DNA of 64,000 nt from Aquarana catesbeiana (Eukaryota > Chordata > Amphibia > Anura > Ranidae), in contig NC_133327.1 of NCBI RefSeq assembly GCF_042186555.1, positions 328,340,300-328,404,299 of the forward strand. The letters are read 5' to 3'. The notes beneath the pieces are model-generated. The model ran no database searches and was not told the origin of the DNA. It saw only the letters and a program-made list of their open reading frames with translations. The translations under genes were made by a program, and so were the position numbers. Numbering within the stretch: position 1 is the first letter of the stretch; each line of letters opens with the position of its first letter. This document shows, piece by piece, positions 55,405 through 63,587 of the stretch.

Positions 55405-58400
55405 ATGGGCCCTCAGCACCGGGAATATCTCTGTTTGGATGCTATCTCCTCACCTCTCTTCCCAGTCATTCTTGGAATGCCATGGCTGCAGGTTCACAAC
55501 CCCCAAATCAACTGGGCTGCTGGAAGTATTGAGTTTCTCTCAGAGTACTGTCAACAACATTGTCTGCAAAGAGCCGACCTTGAGGTTTCCCAACTTCTCT
55601 GTTTACATCCTGATGCAAACCTGCTCCAAGCTATTCCAGAGCCCTACCGAGATTTCTCGGATGTATTCAGCAAGAAAGGCGCAGAGATACTACCTCCACA
55701 CAGGCCCTACGACTGTCCTATAGAGTTGCTACCTGGAACCGAGGTACCCTTCGGCCGGATCTTTCCGTTGACTGAGCAGGAGCTGGGCACCCTGAAGCAG
55801 TACTTAGACGAAAATTTGAAGAAGAAGTTTATCCGCCCGTCCACTTCCCCGGCCGGTGCTGGCTTATTCTTTGTAGAGAAGAAGGATCATTCTCTTCGAC
55901 CATGCATCGATTATCGAGAATTAAACAAGATAACGATTAAAAATCGCTACCCGCTACCCCTGGTGCCTGAGCTATTCCAAAGGTTGGGAACTGCCAGAAT
56001 TTTCACGAAATTGGATCTTCGCGGAGCCTATAACCTAATCCGCATCCGAGAGGGAGACGAGTGGAAGACCGCTTTTCGCACTCGTTTTGGGCATTTCGAG
56101 TATCTCGTTATGCCCTTCGCTCTTTGTAATGCCCCAGCCACTTTCCAACACTTTGTGAACGACATTTTTAGGGAATTTTTGGACCTCTACGTCATCGTTT
56201 ACCTGGATGACATTCTTATCTTTTCCTCTTCTTTGGCTGATCATCGCAGGCACGTCTGGAATGTCCTTGCTCGGCTCAGGCAACACGGTTTATACGCTAA
56301 ACTTGACAAATGTGAGTTCGAACTCCAATGTATCCAATTTCTGGGACTCATTATTTCTGTCGAAGGTATTAAGATGGATCCACAGAAGGTGTCCGCCATC
56401 CTGGATTGGCCTGCACCTACAGACAGGAAAGGGGTCCAACGCTTTGTAGGATTTTCCAATTTTTATAGGAAATTCATTAAAGACTTTTCTAAAATCATTG
56501 CCCCCATTACAGAACTTACAAAACAGGGAACCCGATTCTGTTGGACGTCCAGGGCACAATCGGCCTTCGAAAAATTAAAGGGTCTGTTCACATCTGCCTC
56601 TATCCTCAAGCACCCTAACCCTGCCCTACCGTTTGTGCTGGAGGTTGATGCTTCAGAGATCGCAGTAGGGGCAGTACTCTCTCAGCGCCAGGGCCCCAAG
56701 GCTCTTCTGTTCCCAATAGCGTTCTTCTCTCGCAAACTCTCTATGTCTGAAAGGAATTATGATGTGGGAGATCGGGAGCTCTTGGCCATCAAGACGGCTC
56801 TGGAGGAGTGGCGCTATCTTCTGGAGGGTGCTGTACATTCTATTCTCATCTATACGGATCACAAGAACTTGGAATACTTAAGATCTGCCAAGAGACTTAA
56901 ACCACGACAGGCTAGATGGGCGCTCTTCTTCTCCCGCTTCTTATTTCACATCACTTACAGACCTGGCTCTAAAAATGTGAAACCAGATACATTGTCACGA
57001 ATGTTTCATGATTCTAAGGAAACCGCTCCTCCAGACACTATCCTGCCGGCGGGAAATTTTTTACTTCTTCAGGGAGATTTAATTTCCAGAATTAGGCAAG
57101 CCTCCTCAGAAATTCCCCAACCTACTGGGACCAGCTTAAGCGACGGGTTGCTTTGGCACGAAGGCAAGATCATGGTTCCTGAGAAACTTAGAGTGCCGGT
57201 ACTGGAATTGTGCCACGACCACAAGCTGGCAGGTCATTTCGGGGCCCGGAAGACAACTGAACTGGTGCAACGCACCTTTTGGTGGCCACAATTGATTGAG
57301 GATTGTAGGAATTATGTCAGTTCTTGCCACACTTGTGCCCGGAGCAAGAGTAATCACACAAGGGCCTGGGGTTTGTTGAAACCCTTACCAATTCCTGACA
57401 GGCCCTGGAGAATGATTTCGATGGATTTCATCGTAGAACTGCCCCCATCTGAAGGTTTCTCGACTATCTTTGTTGTGATTGATAGACTGTCCAAAATGGC
57501 ACACTTTCTCCCCATGAAGGGTACACCCACGGCCGTAGAAACGGCGAAGATCTTTGTCAAAGAAATAGTGAGACTACATGGGGTACCCGCTAATATTGTA
57601 TCAGATCGTGGTGTCCAGTTCACCTTCCGGTTCTGGAAGGCACTGTGTGGTGCTCTTGAAATTGAGCTGGCATTCTCTTCGGCCTATCACCCCCAGACAA
57701 ACGGCCAGACGGAGAGAACTAACCAGACGCTGGAGCAATACCTCCGTTGCTTTTCTGCATTTTCGCAAGATGACTGGGTGTCCCTGTTACCAGTCGCTGA
57801 ATTTTCATACAGTAACTCTCTGCATTCAGCCATCAACCAAACGCCATTCTTTGCCAATTATGGATTTAATCCTTCCTTCCTTCCCAGCTCTATCCCGGAA
57901 TGTGCCCTTCCAGCAGTGACTGAAACAATGGAGTTCTTCTCTACTAATTGTAAGATTCTGCAGGAGACCATGGCCCAGTCCCAGGCATCTTTTAAGAGGA
58001 TGTTTGACAAGAAAAGACGTGGGGAACTTATCCTAGAGCCTGGTAACCAAGTGTGGCTATCCACAAGTAATTTAAAGATGGCTTGTCCTTCCAGAAAATT
58101 GGGACCTAAATTTATGGGTCCCTTCCAGGTAAAAAGAAGAGTAAATGATGTTGCGTATGAACTCAACCTGCCGGATTCTTTTAGAATACACCCGGTTTTT
58201 CATGTATCACTTCTGAAACCAGTTGTTCCTGACTCCTTCTCTGACCGTAATGCCAAGCCACCTGAGCCTATTTTGATCAATAATGAGGAGGAATTTGAAA
58301 TCGAGGCAATCCTGGATTGTAGAAAAAGACAGAATCAGATCCAGTATCTCATTAAGTGGAGGGGGTACGGACCCGAGGACAACTCTTGGGAGCCTGAAAG

Positions 58401-58731
58401 TAATCTCCATGCTGAGAAATTGCTACAAGCCTTCAAAGACTCTCACGCAACCAGGTTGGCCCAGCTGGGCATCCAGAGGCTGCCCTTGAGAGGGGGGCAC
58501 TGTCAGAGAGCGTACCTCGGCGGGCAGGGTGCTCGCGGCGGTGTGCGTCGGGGCGCATTCCTGTGGACTCCGCTGTGCGTGTTCCTCGTGGTGCTGGCGT
58601 GTGTGTCCGGGGTCGGCCTGTTGTGCACGCCGGTGTGCGGGGGCGCGCGCGCGGGCGTTGGCGGGTGCGCGCGCCTGTGTGTGCTGGTGCGCGCGCGTGC
58701 ACGTCGTTTGGCGCCAAACGGCCCAATTTAA
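55405..58731 (+). CDS. Chromovirus pol: RT, RNase H, integrase, chromodomain
   Basis: A 1108-codon open frame in phase with gag. In order: RT, with YLDD at residues 266-269; RNase H, with Asp415 in LEVDAS and Asp485 in TDHKNLEYL; integrase zinc finger, H606-x4-H611 and C641-x2-C644; integrase core, Asp674, Asp734 and Glu770 (D-x59-D-x35-E). A C-terminal chromodomain at about 964-1003 contains YLIKWRGYGPEDNSWEPE and marks the element as a chromovirus; in this group it directs integration to marked chromatin. The last 76 codons lie in the 3' LTR. The catalytic residues are all present, but the upstream stops leave pol without gag and PR. The start at 55405 is arbitrary. Confidence 0.9.
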   Translation: MGPQHREYLCLDAISSPLFPVILGMPWLQVHNPQINWAAGSIEFLSEYCQQHCLQRADLEVSQLLCLHPDANLLQAIPEPYRDFSDVFSKKGAEILPPHRPYDCPIELLPGTEVPFGRIFPLTEQELGTLKQYLDENLKKKFIRPSTSPAGAGLFFVEKKDHSLRPCIDYRELNKITIKNRYPLPLVPELFQRLGTARIFTKLDLRGAYNLIRIREGDEWKTAFRTRFGHFEYLVMPFALCNAPATFQHFVNDIFREFLDLYVIVYLDDILIFSSSLADHRRHVWNVLARLRQHGLYAKLDKCEFELQCIQFLGLIISVEGIKMDPQKVSAILDWPAPTDRKGVQRFVGFSNFYRKFIKDFSKIIAPITELTKQGTRFCWTSRAQSAFEKLKGLFTSASILKHPNPALPFVLEVDASEIAVGAVLSQRQGPKALLFPIAFFSRKLSMSERNYDVGDRELLAIKTALEEWRYLLEGAVHSILIYTDHKNLEYLRSAKRLKPRQARWALFFSRFLFHITYRPGSKNVKPDTLSRMFHDSKETAPPDTILPAGNFLLLQGDLISRIRQASSEIPQPTGTSLSDGLLWHEGKIMVPEKLRVPVLELCHDHKLAGHFGARKTTELVQRTFWWPQLIEDCRNYVSSCHTCARSKSNHTRAWGLLKPLPIPDRPWRMISMDFIVELPPSEGFSTIFVVIDRLSKMAHFLPMKGTPTAVETAKIFVKEIVRLHGVPANIVSDRGVQFTFRFWKALCGALEIELAFSSAYHPQTNGQTERTNQTLEQYLRCFSAFSQDDWVSLLPVAEFSYSNSLHSAINQTPFFANYGFNPSFLPSSIPECALPAVTETMEFFSTNCKILQETMAQSQASFKRMFDKKRRGELILEPGNQVWLSTSNLKMACPSRKLGPKFMGPFQVKRRVNDVAYELNLPDSFRIHPVFHVSLLKPVVPDSFSDRNAKPPEPILINNEEEFEIEAILDCRKRQNQIQYLIKWRGYGPEDNSWEPESNLHAEKLLQAFKDSHATRLAQLGIQRLPLRGGHCQRAYLGGQGARGGVRRGAFLWTPLCVFLVVLACVSGVGLLCTPVCGGARAGVGGCARLCVLVRARARRLAPNGPI

Positions 58732-59167
58732 GCCGGCGTCCCTCTGTGATCAGTGCTGCCTGATCAACAGCTTGCCGTCCTAGTGCCTGACCCTTGTATC
58801 TGAACTGTTCCTGATTACCTGACGACCCGGCCTTGTCTCCTGGACCTCCCCTTGAACTCTGCCTGTACCTGACCTCTGCCTGTTTGACCATCCGTTTGCC
58901 TGCTCCACTGTACCTCTGCTGCCTGTCTGTTGCCGAACCCAGCCTGTCTCCTGACAATCCTGCTCAGTCTTGTTGCCTGTGTTCCAGCCAGTTCCAGCTA
59001 TCTCACCTGTTCATCCTGCAGTATCTGGACTGTTGCATACAGGCTCTCATACCACTCCGTACTCCTGAGCCTCCTGTTTGCTTTACCAGGGGCCGCGAGT
59101 CGGACGCGTAAGGGAGCCTACCTTCTGCCCAAGCGGACTCACCGGTCTGGTAAGTAGGAGGCTGACA
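58501..59167 (+). repeat. 3' LTR of the chromovirus
   Basis: 667 bp, TGTCAGAGAGCG to GGAGGCTGACA, about 98.5 percent identical to the 5' LTR by eye. It is preceded by the purine-rich GAGAGGGGGGCAC, a suitable polypurine tract. The pol frame runs 231 nt into it. Confidence 0.93.
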
Positions 59168-59283
59168 CTACCACCACCAAGTTCCCCCTCTCAGGAACCC
59201 CCAACCCACCCCCTTCCCCCCACCATTTTTAGTTATATGTACTCGGCTACCTCCATTGTGCACCATATTAACCCCTTGATCGT

Positions 59284-59690
59284 TTGGATAATTCCCAGGT
59301 CCAACATTTCGTTCAGTTCTTGTTTTATGGTGTTCCGGACGGCTTCTGGAACTCAGTAAGGGGCTTGTTGGATGGACCAGGTTTGCAAGGTTTCCACATG
59401 ATGAGTGGTGAGGGTTGTCCTTCCGGGCCGAGAATAAAAGATGAGAAGGCGGTGGTGCACAACGATCTTCATGGACACCTGCTGTTCCTGGCTGAGTTGG
59501 GGGTCCAAGGGTACCTGGTGTACGTCAGCCGAGTGGCGCGCTACCTCCAGGAGATCAAGCACGGCTTTGTCGTCTTCTTCAAAGGATAAGGGGCATTCCT
59601 TGATCATATTCACATGGACGATCTTTTGCAGCTTCCCCCAATCATCCAGCGCGAGAACATGTTGGTGAACAGTTGGTCTCATTTAACTTC
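59284..59690 (-). pseudogene. Gmr1-like RT 5' end and linker
   Basis: The lowest part (59322-59284) encodes QELNEMLDLGIIQ, which continues at 52583 on the other side of the insertion. Above it (59682-59353), a linker between integrase and RT reads VLDDWGKLQKIVHVNMIKEC and downstream acidic sequence. The linker C-terminus passes into another frame near 59400. Confidence 0.78.
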
Positions 59691-60630
59691 TTGATGATTC
59701 GAAAGGGTCCCTCCCATGTAGATTGAAATTTGTTTTGGGGATTTGGGACTATCATGAAGGCCTGTTGGCTCTCTGCAAACTCTCAGGTTCGAGCTTTGCA
59801 TTCATACCACATCTTTTGGCGGGTTTGGGCAGCCCTAAGATGGTCCGCCGCAAGCCTAGCAAGTTGGCTAATTCGTTCACGCAGTTCTAGGACATAGGGG
59901 ACTGCAGGAACCCCCGTATCCTGTAGTTGGCCCTCCCAGCATTCTTTCAGCAGGGTCAGGAGGCCTCGGACCTTCCTTCCATACAGCAGCTCAAATGGGG
60001 AAAACCCAGTAGATTCCTGCGGGACTTCCCGGTAGGTGAAGAGAAGGTGGGGGAGGTACCTTTCCCAGTCTTAATCCTGGTCGATAAAGGCATGTAGCAT
60101 GGCCTTCAGGGTCCTATATAAACGCTTACACATTCCGTTGGTTTGGGGGTGATAAGGGGTGGTCCGGATGGCTATCACTTCATAGGTCTGCCAGAGGGAC
60201 CGAATCAGATCGGACACTAAACTGTGTACCTTGGTCTGACAAAATTTCGGCTGGAAAGCCCACTCGTGTGAACACCGTAACTAGGGCTTCTGCGACTTTG
60301 GGAGCTGTGATGTTGGAGAGGGCCACTGCTTCGGGATAACGGGTAGCATAATCCACCATGGTCAGGATGTACCTCTTTCCAGTTTTGCTGGGGTGAGCCA
60401 AGGGTCCCAGGATGTCGATAGCTATCTGCTGGAACGGCTCCTCAATGATGGGCAAGGGTTGCAGGGGGGCTCATTGGCCACCCATCCTGCCATGTCGCTG
60501 ACATGTTTTGCAGGTGCGACAATAGTAGGCTACCGCTTGGGACATCCTGGGCCAATAGAAGGCCTGGGTTAACCGTTTTTCTGTCCATAACATCCCTTGA
60601 TGCCCTGCCATGGGAATGTCGTGGGTCAGG
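59691..60630 (-). pseudogene. Gmr1-like integrase
   Basis: The zinc-binding part, read on the minus strand at about 60615-60470, has THDIPMAGHQG (H-x6-H) and CRTCKTC. The core (60455-60180) begins EEPFQQIAIDILGPL, with the first catalytic Asp in I-D, and ends AEILSDQGTQFS, with the second Asp. The remainder (60160-59690) reads in other frames through HLLFTYREVPQES and FELLYGRKVRG. Frame changes occur near 60450, 60190 and 60070. Its place upstream of RT is the notable point. Confidence 0.85.
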
Positions 60631-60653
60631 GGTAGCAATTGGACCCGGAACTG

Positions 60654-61024
60654 CTAGGACACTATCAGCTGCTTGGTAATGGTCTGGGGTCCGCCCGCTT
60701 CCCAGCGGGCTTGATTTCGTGTGGCTGCCCGAAAAAAGTGACACTGGAGGTCACCAACATCATTCCCAATAAGCACATCTGCAGGTATTCCTCCCATTAC
60801 TCCTATATCACAGCGCCTGGGCTCCAGTCCATAGTCAATGGTGAAAGTAGCGAGGGGAATGAGGCGTTTGGTGTCGCCTGTCAATTGGATCACTATTCCT
60901 GGGCAGGGCTGGAGAGTGCCGTGGGTCCACAATAGTGAGTAACGCAGCCGAATCTCAGAATCCCACCACCTTTTGACCTTCCACGGTGACCTCTTGTAGG
61001 TTCTTTCCTTGGAGAAGCGATGTA
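60654..61024 (-). pseudogene. Gmr1-like aspartic protease, broken
   Basis: On the minus strand, an E-V-T-V-E-G-Q-K-V-V-G-F stretch is followed by a TGA and then D-S-A, the probable catalytic triad (about 60935-60960). A frame change then leads to GLEPRRCDIGVMGGIPADVL and IGNDVG, the flap-distal block of retroviral-type proteases. No gag is visible upstream before the repeat junction near 61030. Confidence 0.68.
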
Positions 61025-61029
61025 GGTGC

Positions 61030-62096
61030 CTCAGCAAATAAATATAACAGAAGAATTTCTCACCAACAGTGGACTATGACGTTGCCACCATGCCGTGTAC
61101 ATAAATGTAAAACAGGGGTCCCCCACATGAGGGTTGGGATTTTAAGGGCAATTGAGTATGATTGAAAAACCAATATAAGTATAAACATATTTTATTAATT
61201 GTATATACAAGTCAGTGCATATAGCTTATACAACTGACTAGTTAAGAACAAAACATGTAATATGGCATGAATATACAAACAGATACAGTCTCCTGAGAAT
61301 TAGGCCCAACGCATTTCAGGAACTTGTCCTTTCTTCAGGGGCTTAACACACATGGAGATGAGATCTATAAGAAAAACGCATTTGTTAAGAGTGGGACACA
61401 TAAGGACAGGGGCATGTGAGGAGCATCGTTAAGGACGAAAAGGCAAATCAACCCAAGAAAAGCCCACCCCAATATGGTCAACAAAAAAAAAAAAAAAAGG
61501 GGGTAGAAGCTAAAATGATTAAAAATGAAAATCCAAAAAATATAACCTGATGCCAGAAACAAACGTGTTTGCTGTTGAGTGTCCAATGGAATAGACGGAA
61601 AACGGGTCCAAACAGAAATTTAAGTGATCCCCTACGATCAAGCAAGGTGTAACAGTGCTTAGTTCGCGTGTGTTGTATAAGCTGTGTAGTGTGGGAATTG
61701 ACAACACACTGCCATGAGAATTTCAAAATCCCATGTAGTATACCTGTTTGGCCAACAAATAAGAAAAATATATATATAATCAATTAATTGTCTAAAATTA
61801 AAAATGTTCATATTAAATTAAATTGGATATTTTATCTCAATGTCATAATAAGTAAAATAAAATCACTGTGTGAAGATAAATCAATTATCTTCGCACAATG
61901 ATTTTCTGGACTATACTCATGATACATGAAACACAAGAAGGTCTACAGATCATTGTCCTTCTGACTATAAATTCGTAGTCTGCATATGATTTATTAACTT
62001 ATTACTTATGACATTGAGATAAAATATCCAATTGAATTTAATATGAACATTTTTCATTTTAGACGATTGATTATATATATTTTTCTTATTTGTTGG
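61030..62096 (-). mobile_element. Foldback/retroposon C next to the Gmr1 5' end
   Basis: The inverted arms are 61745-61860 and 61996-62096 (blocks CAACAAATAAGAAAAATATA, GACATTGAGATAAAATATCC and complements), separated by about 135 bp. On the minus strand it carries the hammerhead-like motif (61300-61346), then an AATAAAATATG stretch and a tail meeting the Gmr1 protease near 61030. By layout it resembles retroposons A, B and D, but no target duplication was found and its right boundary is unclear. Confidence 0.5.
61300..61346 (-). ncRNA. Hammerhead ribozyme-like motif (best copy)
   Basis: On the minus strand: TTAAGCCC, CTGAAGA, A, AGGA-CAAGT-TCCT, GAAA, TGCG, TT, GGGCCTAA. All core residues of the hammerhead (C3 U4 G5 A6 N G8 A9; G A A A; U16.1 and H17) are present. 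Stem I pairs TTAAGCCC with GGGCCTAA at seven of eight positions, stem II is 4 bp, and stem III is reduced to the A-U pair with a 4-nt loop. One extra A precedes stem II. Minimal stem III hammerheads are known from Penelope-like elements. Cleavage is predicted, not shown. Confidence 0.5.
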
Positions 62097-62215
62097 CAAA
62101 ATCCGATCGCGTCAATTCTGACCGTGTATGGCCAATTCCGACGCACAAAGTGCCACGCATGCTCAGAATAAATTCCGAGACGGAACAGCTCGGTCTGGTA
62201 AAATTAGTGTTCGGA
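62097..62215. mobile_element. Fragment of the TGCCCTGTACACACGG MITE family
   Basis: Contains AAAATCCGATCG, TTCCGACGCACAAAGTGCCA and GCATGCTCAGAATAAATT, blocks found in the copies at 24471 and 31166 (for instance 24680-24710 inverted). The termini are missing. Confidence 0.65.
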
Positions 62216-62670
62216 ATGGATATAGCATTTTTGTCAGGCTGCAATGTTTTAAATAGTTTAATGCAGCACACTCTCTTCTTCTTTATAATGCTAGAAGAAT
62301 AGAAAGTAGTTTTGCTGCTGATATTCACACAGTTCTTACAAACTTCTTTCTTTATTATTTATCGTGATTTCATCAATATAATATTTTTATTTGTCACATC
62401 TGATTCAAAATTTTTTTTGTTTTTTATTTTTTTGGTTAGTATTTTTTTCAAGCCTGATTTTTTTTTTTTTTTTTTACAATTTCACATTGTAGTTTTGAAA
62501 TGTACCTGTCTCCTCACAAACAAACTGTCCTTTTTGAAGGAAAACACACATAGGCAAGTATAACTGAAACAAAAAACCCTTTATTAAGGGATCAGAACCA
62601 AAGAGGGAGGCAACGCTGGAGAAACTGCAGAAATTGGCGAAGCCTTTGGCCTCCAGGGCACACATCAATT
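62216..62670. other. T-rich sequence, nothing recognised
   Basis: Long T runs (62400-62476) and no recognised gene. Frames here are phenylalanine-rich by composition. Confidence 0.4.
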
Positions 62671-62674
62671 ATTT

Positions 62675-62865
62675 CCAGGCAAAATTGGTGGCCTGAGGAG
62701 TCCATATATAAAGGGACTGCAGTCTGGTCCAGAATTCCAAGAGATCATGAACAGCAGCAAATGACATGTATGTTCCCAGGCTGTGGTCATACAAGAACCT
62801 GCATCCTTTGCCAGACCAGACTCACTCTCTGGTCTTCCTTCCATGCTTCCTTCCACGCTGTGTCT
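62675..62865 (+). pseudogene. Inverted partial copy of the MADF gene exon
   Basis: Encodes in pieces KIGGLRSPYIKGLQ and PRLWSYKNLHPLPDQT, matching the minus-strand exon at about 63700-63860 (KIGGLRSTYLRER and PRLWYYERLRFLSDQT). It is on the opposite strand and meets the end of the minus-strand second exon near 62860. It has a stop in the middle. Confidence 0.7.
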
Positions 62866-63322
62866 GTGGTGATGGAGTTGTGGCAGGAGGAGGAGGATGG
62901 TCCAACTCACACAGGTGGGTTTTGTGTGTGATTTCGCCCCTTACCCACTTAGTTAGTGTTTTGTAAAGAAGGTCCTCACACATGAGGCGTTGGCCTTCCT
63001 GCATGCCCTGCAGTTTTGTGGCAGCCATGGAGGCAAAGGCCTCTTCAGGAGTGGGGAAGGCTCTGAGGGACGTAGAAGCCTCCTGAATCAGCCTGAGTGC
63101 TGAATCCTGCACGTTACTCCCTTTCATGGGTCTTTTGGTTGGAAGGCGGAGGGGAGGAACCTGCGATTCTGTCAGGCTCCTACTGTGCCCGGCCTTCTCC
63201 TGGCTGCCACTTACCCCCGTCTCCTCCTGGCTGCCACTAACCCCCGCCTCCTGCTGGCTGCCACATTCCACAGCCTCCTGATGTGTGCTACATTCCACAG
63301 CCTCCTCCTGGCTGAGGTCTTC
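62866..63322 (-). CDS. MADF/BESS-type protein, second exon (transposon-related)
   Basis: On the minus strand the exon begins after TTTTTCATACACAG with GAA, phase 0, matching the end of the first exon at 63588. It encodes repeats of EAVECGSQQEAGVSGSQEE type, then TKRPMKGSNVQDSALRLIQ, and a BESS-like helical end FASMAATKLQGMQEGQRLM. The last codons run into the inverted copy, so the true C-terminus is uncertain. Proteins of this MADF-BESS form accompany PIF/Harbinger transposases in frogs and fish, where they bind DNA, and are also found as domesticated genes. No transposase is in the window. Confidence 0.6.
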
Positions 63323-63587
63323 CTGTGTATGAAAAAGGGACATAGTTTTAGCTTTTTCTTCATCAATCACACACAATTTTCACCTCATGACTGTTGCAAA
63401 TTGAATGTTAACAAATATAACAGACTATAATTCTGAGCCCAGCATTTTTCATTCTTGTCCCAATTTTTTGTGCCCACTACTGTCTATTGATATGTAAAAC
63501 ACTTTATTAAATCAGCAATTAGTGATCAATAATAACATCTAGTAAACATTTATTTATTGACAAGAAATCTGTAGAACAATGCTATAC
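63323..63587 (-). other. Intron in the MADF-type gene
   Basis: On the minus strand, CAG|GTATAG donor at 63588/63587 and TACACAG|GAA acceptor at 63323/63322. 265 bp, AT-rich. Both flanks are in phase 0, which supports a spliced gene rather than chance frames. Confidence 0.65.

Larger units (their letters stand above)
53506..59167 (+). mobile_element. Chromovirus (Ty3/gypsy) with paired LTRs
   Basis: A 5.66-kb element flanked by the 5-bp duplication CTACC (53501-53505 and 59168-59172). LTRs of 668 and 667 bp begin TGTCAG and end CTGACA and differ at about ten places, several in CpG-rich sequence, so the insertion is young. One gag-pol frame carries gag, PR, RT, RNase H, IN and a chromodomain. 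Two in-frame stops inactivate this copy. No canonical TGG-type primer-binding site follows the 5' LTR; the sequence there is GTATCAGGCAGCC. Confidence 0.93.
52584..59283 (+). mobile_element. Retroposon D, 14-bp TSD, with chromovirus inside
   Basis: Flanked by the perfect 14-bp duplication TTGGATAATTCCCA (52570-52583 and 59284-59297) within the RT gene. Removing it restores codon continuity. Its own sequence is 52584-53505 and about 59173-59283. It contains AT microsatellites (52671-52725), C-rich tracts, a TATA-like GGTATAAATTCCC (53008), a hammerhead-like motif (53047) and the shared GCTGCACTTAGAGGGCGC block (53370). The duplication length suggests LINE- or Penelope-type integration. It has no protein. 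Confidence 0.72.
50744..61030 (-). mobile_element. Gmr1-like Ty3/gypsy retrotransposon, interrupted
   Basis: On the minus strand the order is protease (60940), integrase (about 60620-59700), linker, reverse transcriptase (59400-59284 then 52583-52000), RNase H (51983-51285), polypurine tract, LTR. Integrase before RT is the reverse of ordinary Ty3/gypsy and defines the Gmr1 group known from deuterostomes. A 6.7-kb insertion (52584-59283) splits the RT gene. The 5' part (gag and 5' LTR) is missing; a foldback element adjoins at about 61030. Many frameshifts and stops mark it as an old, dead copy. Confidence 0.82.
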
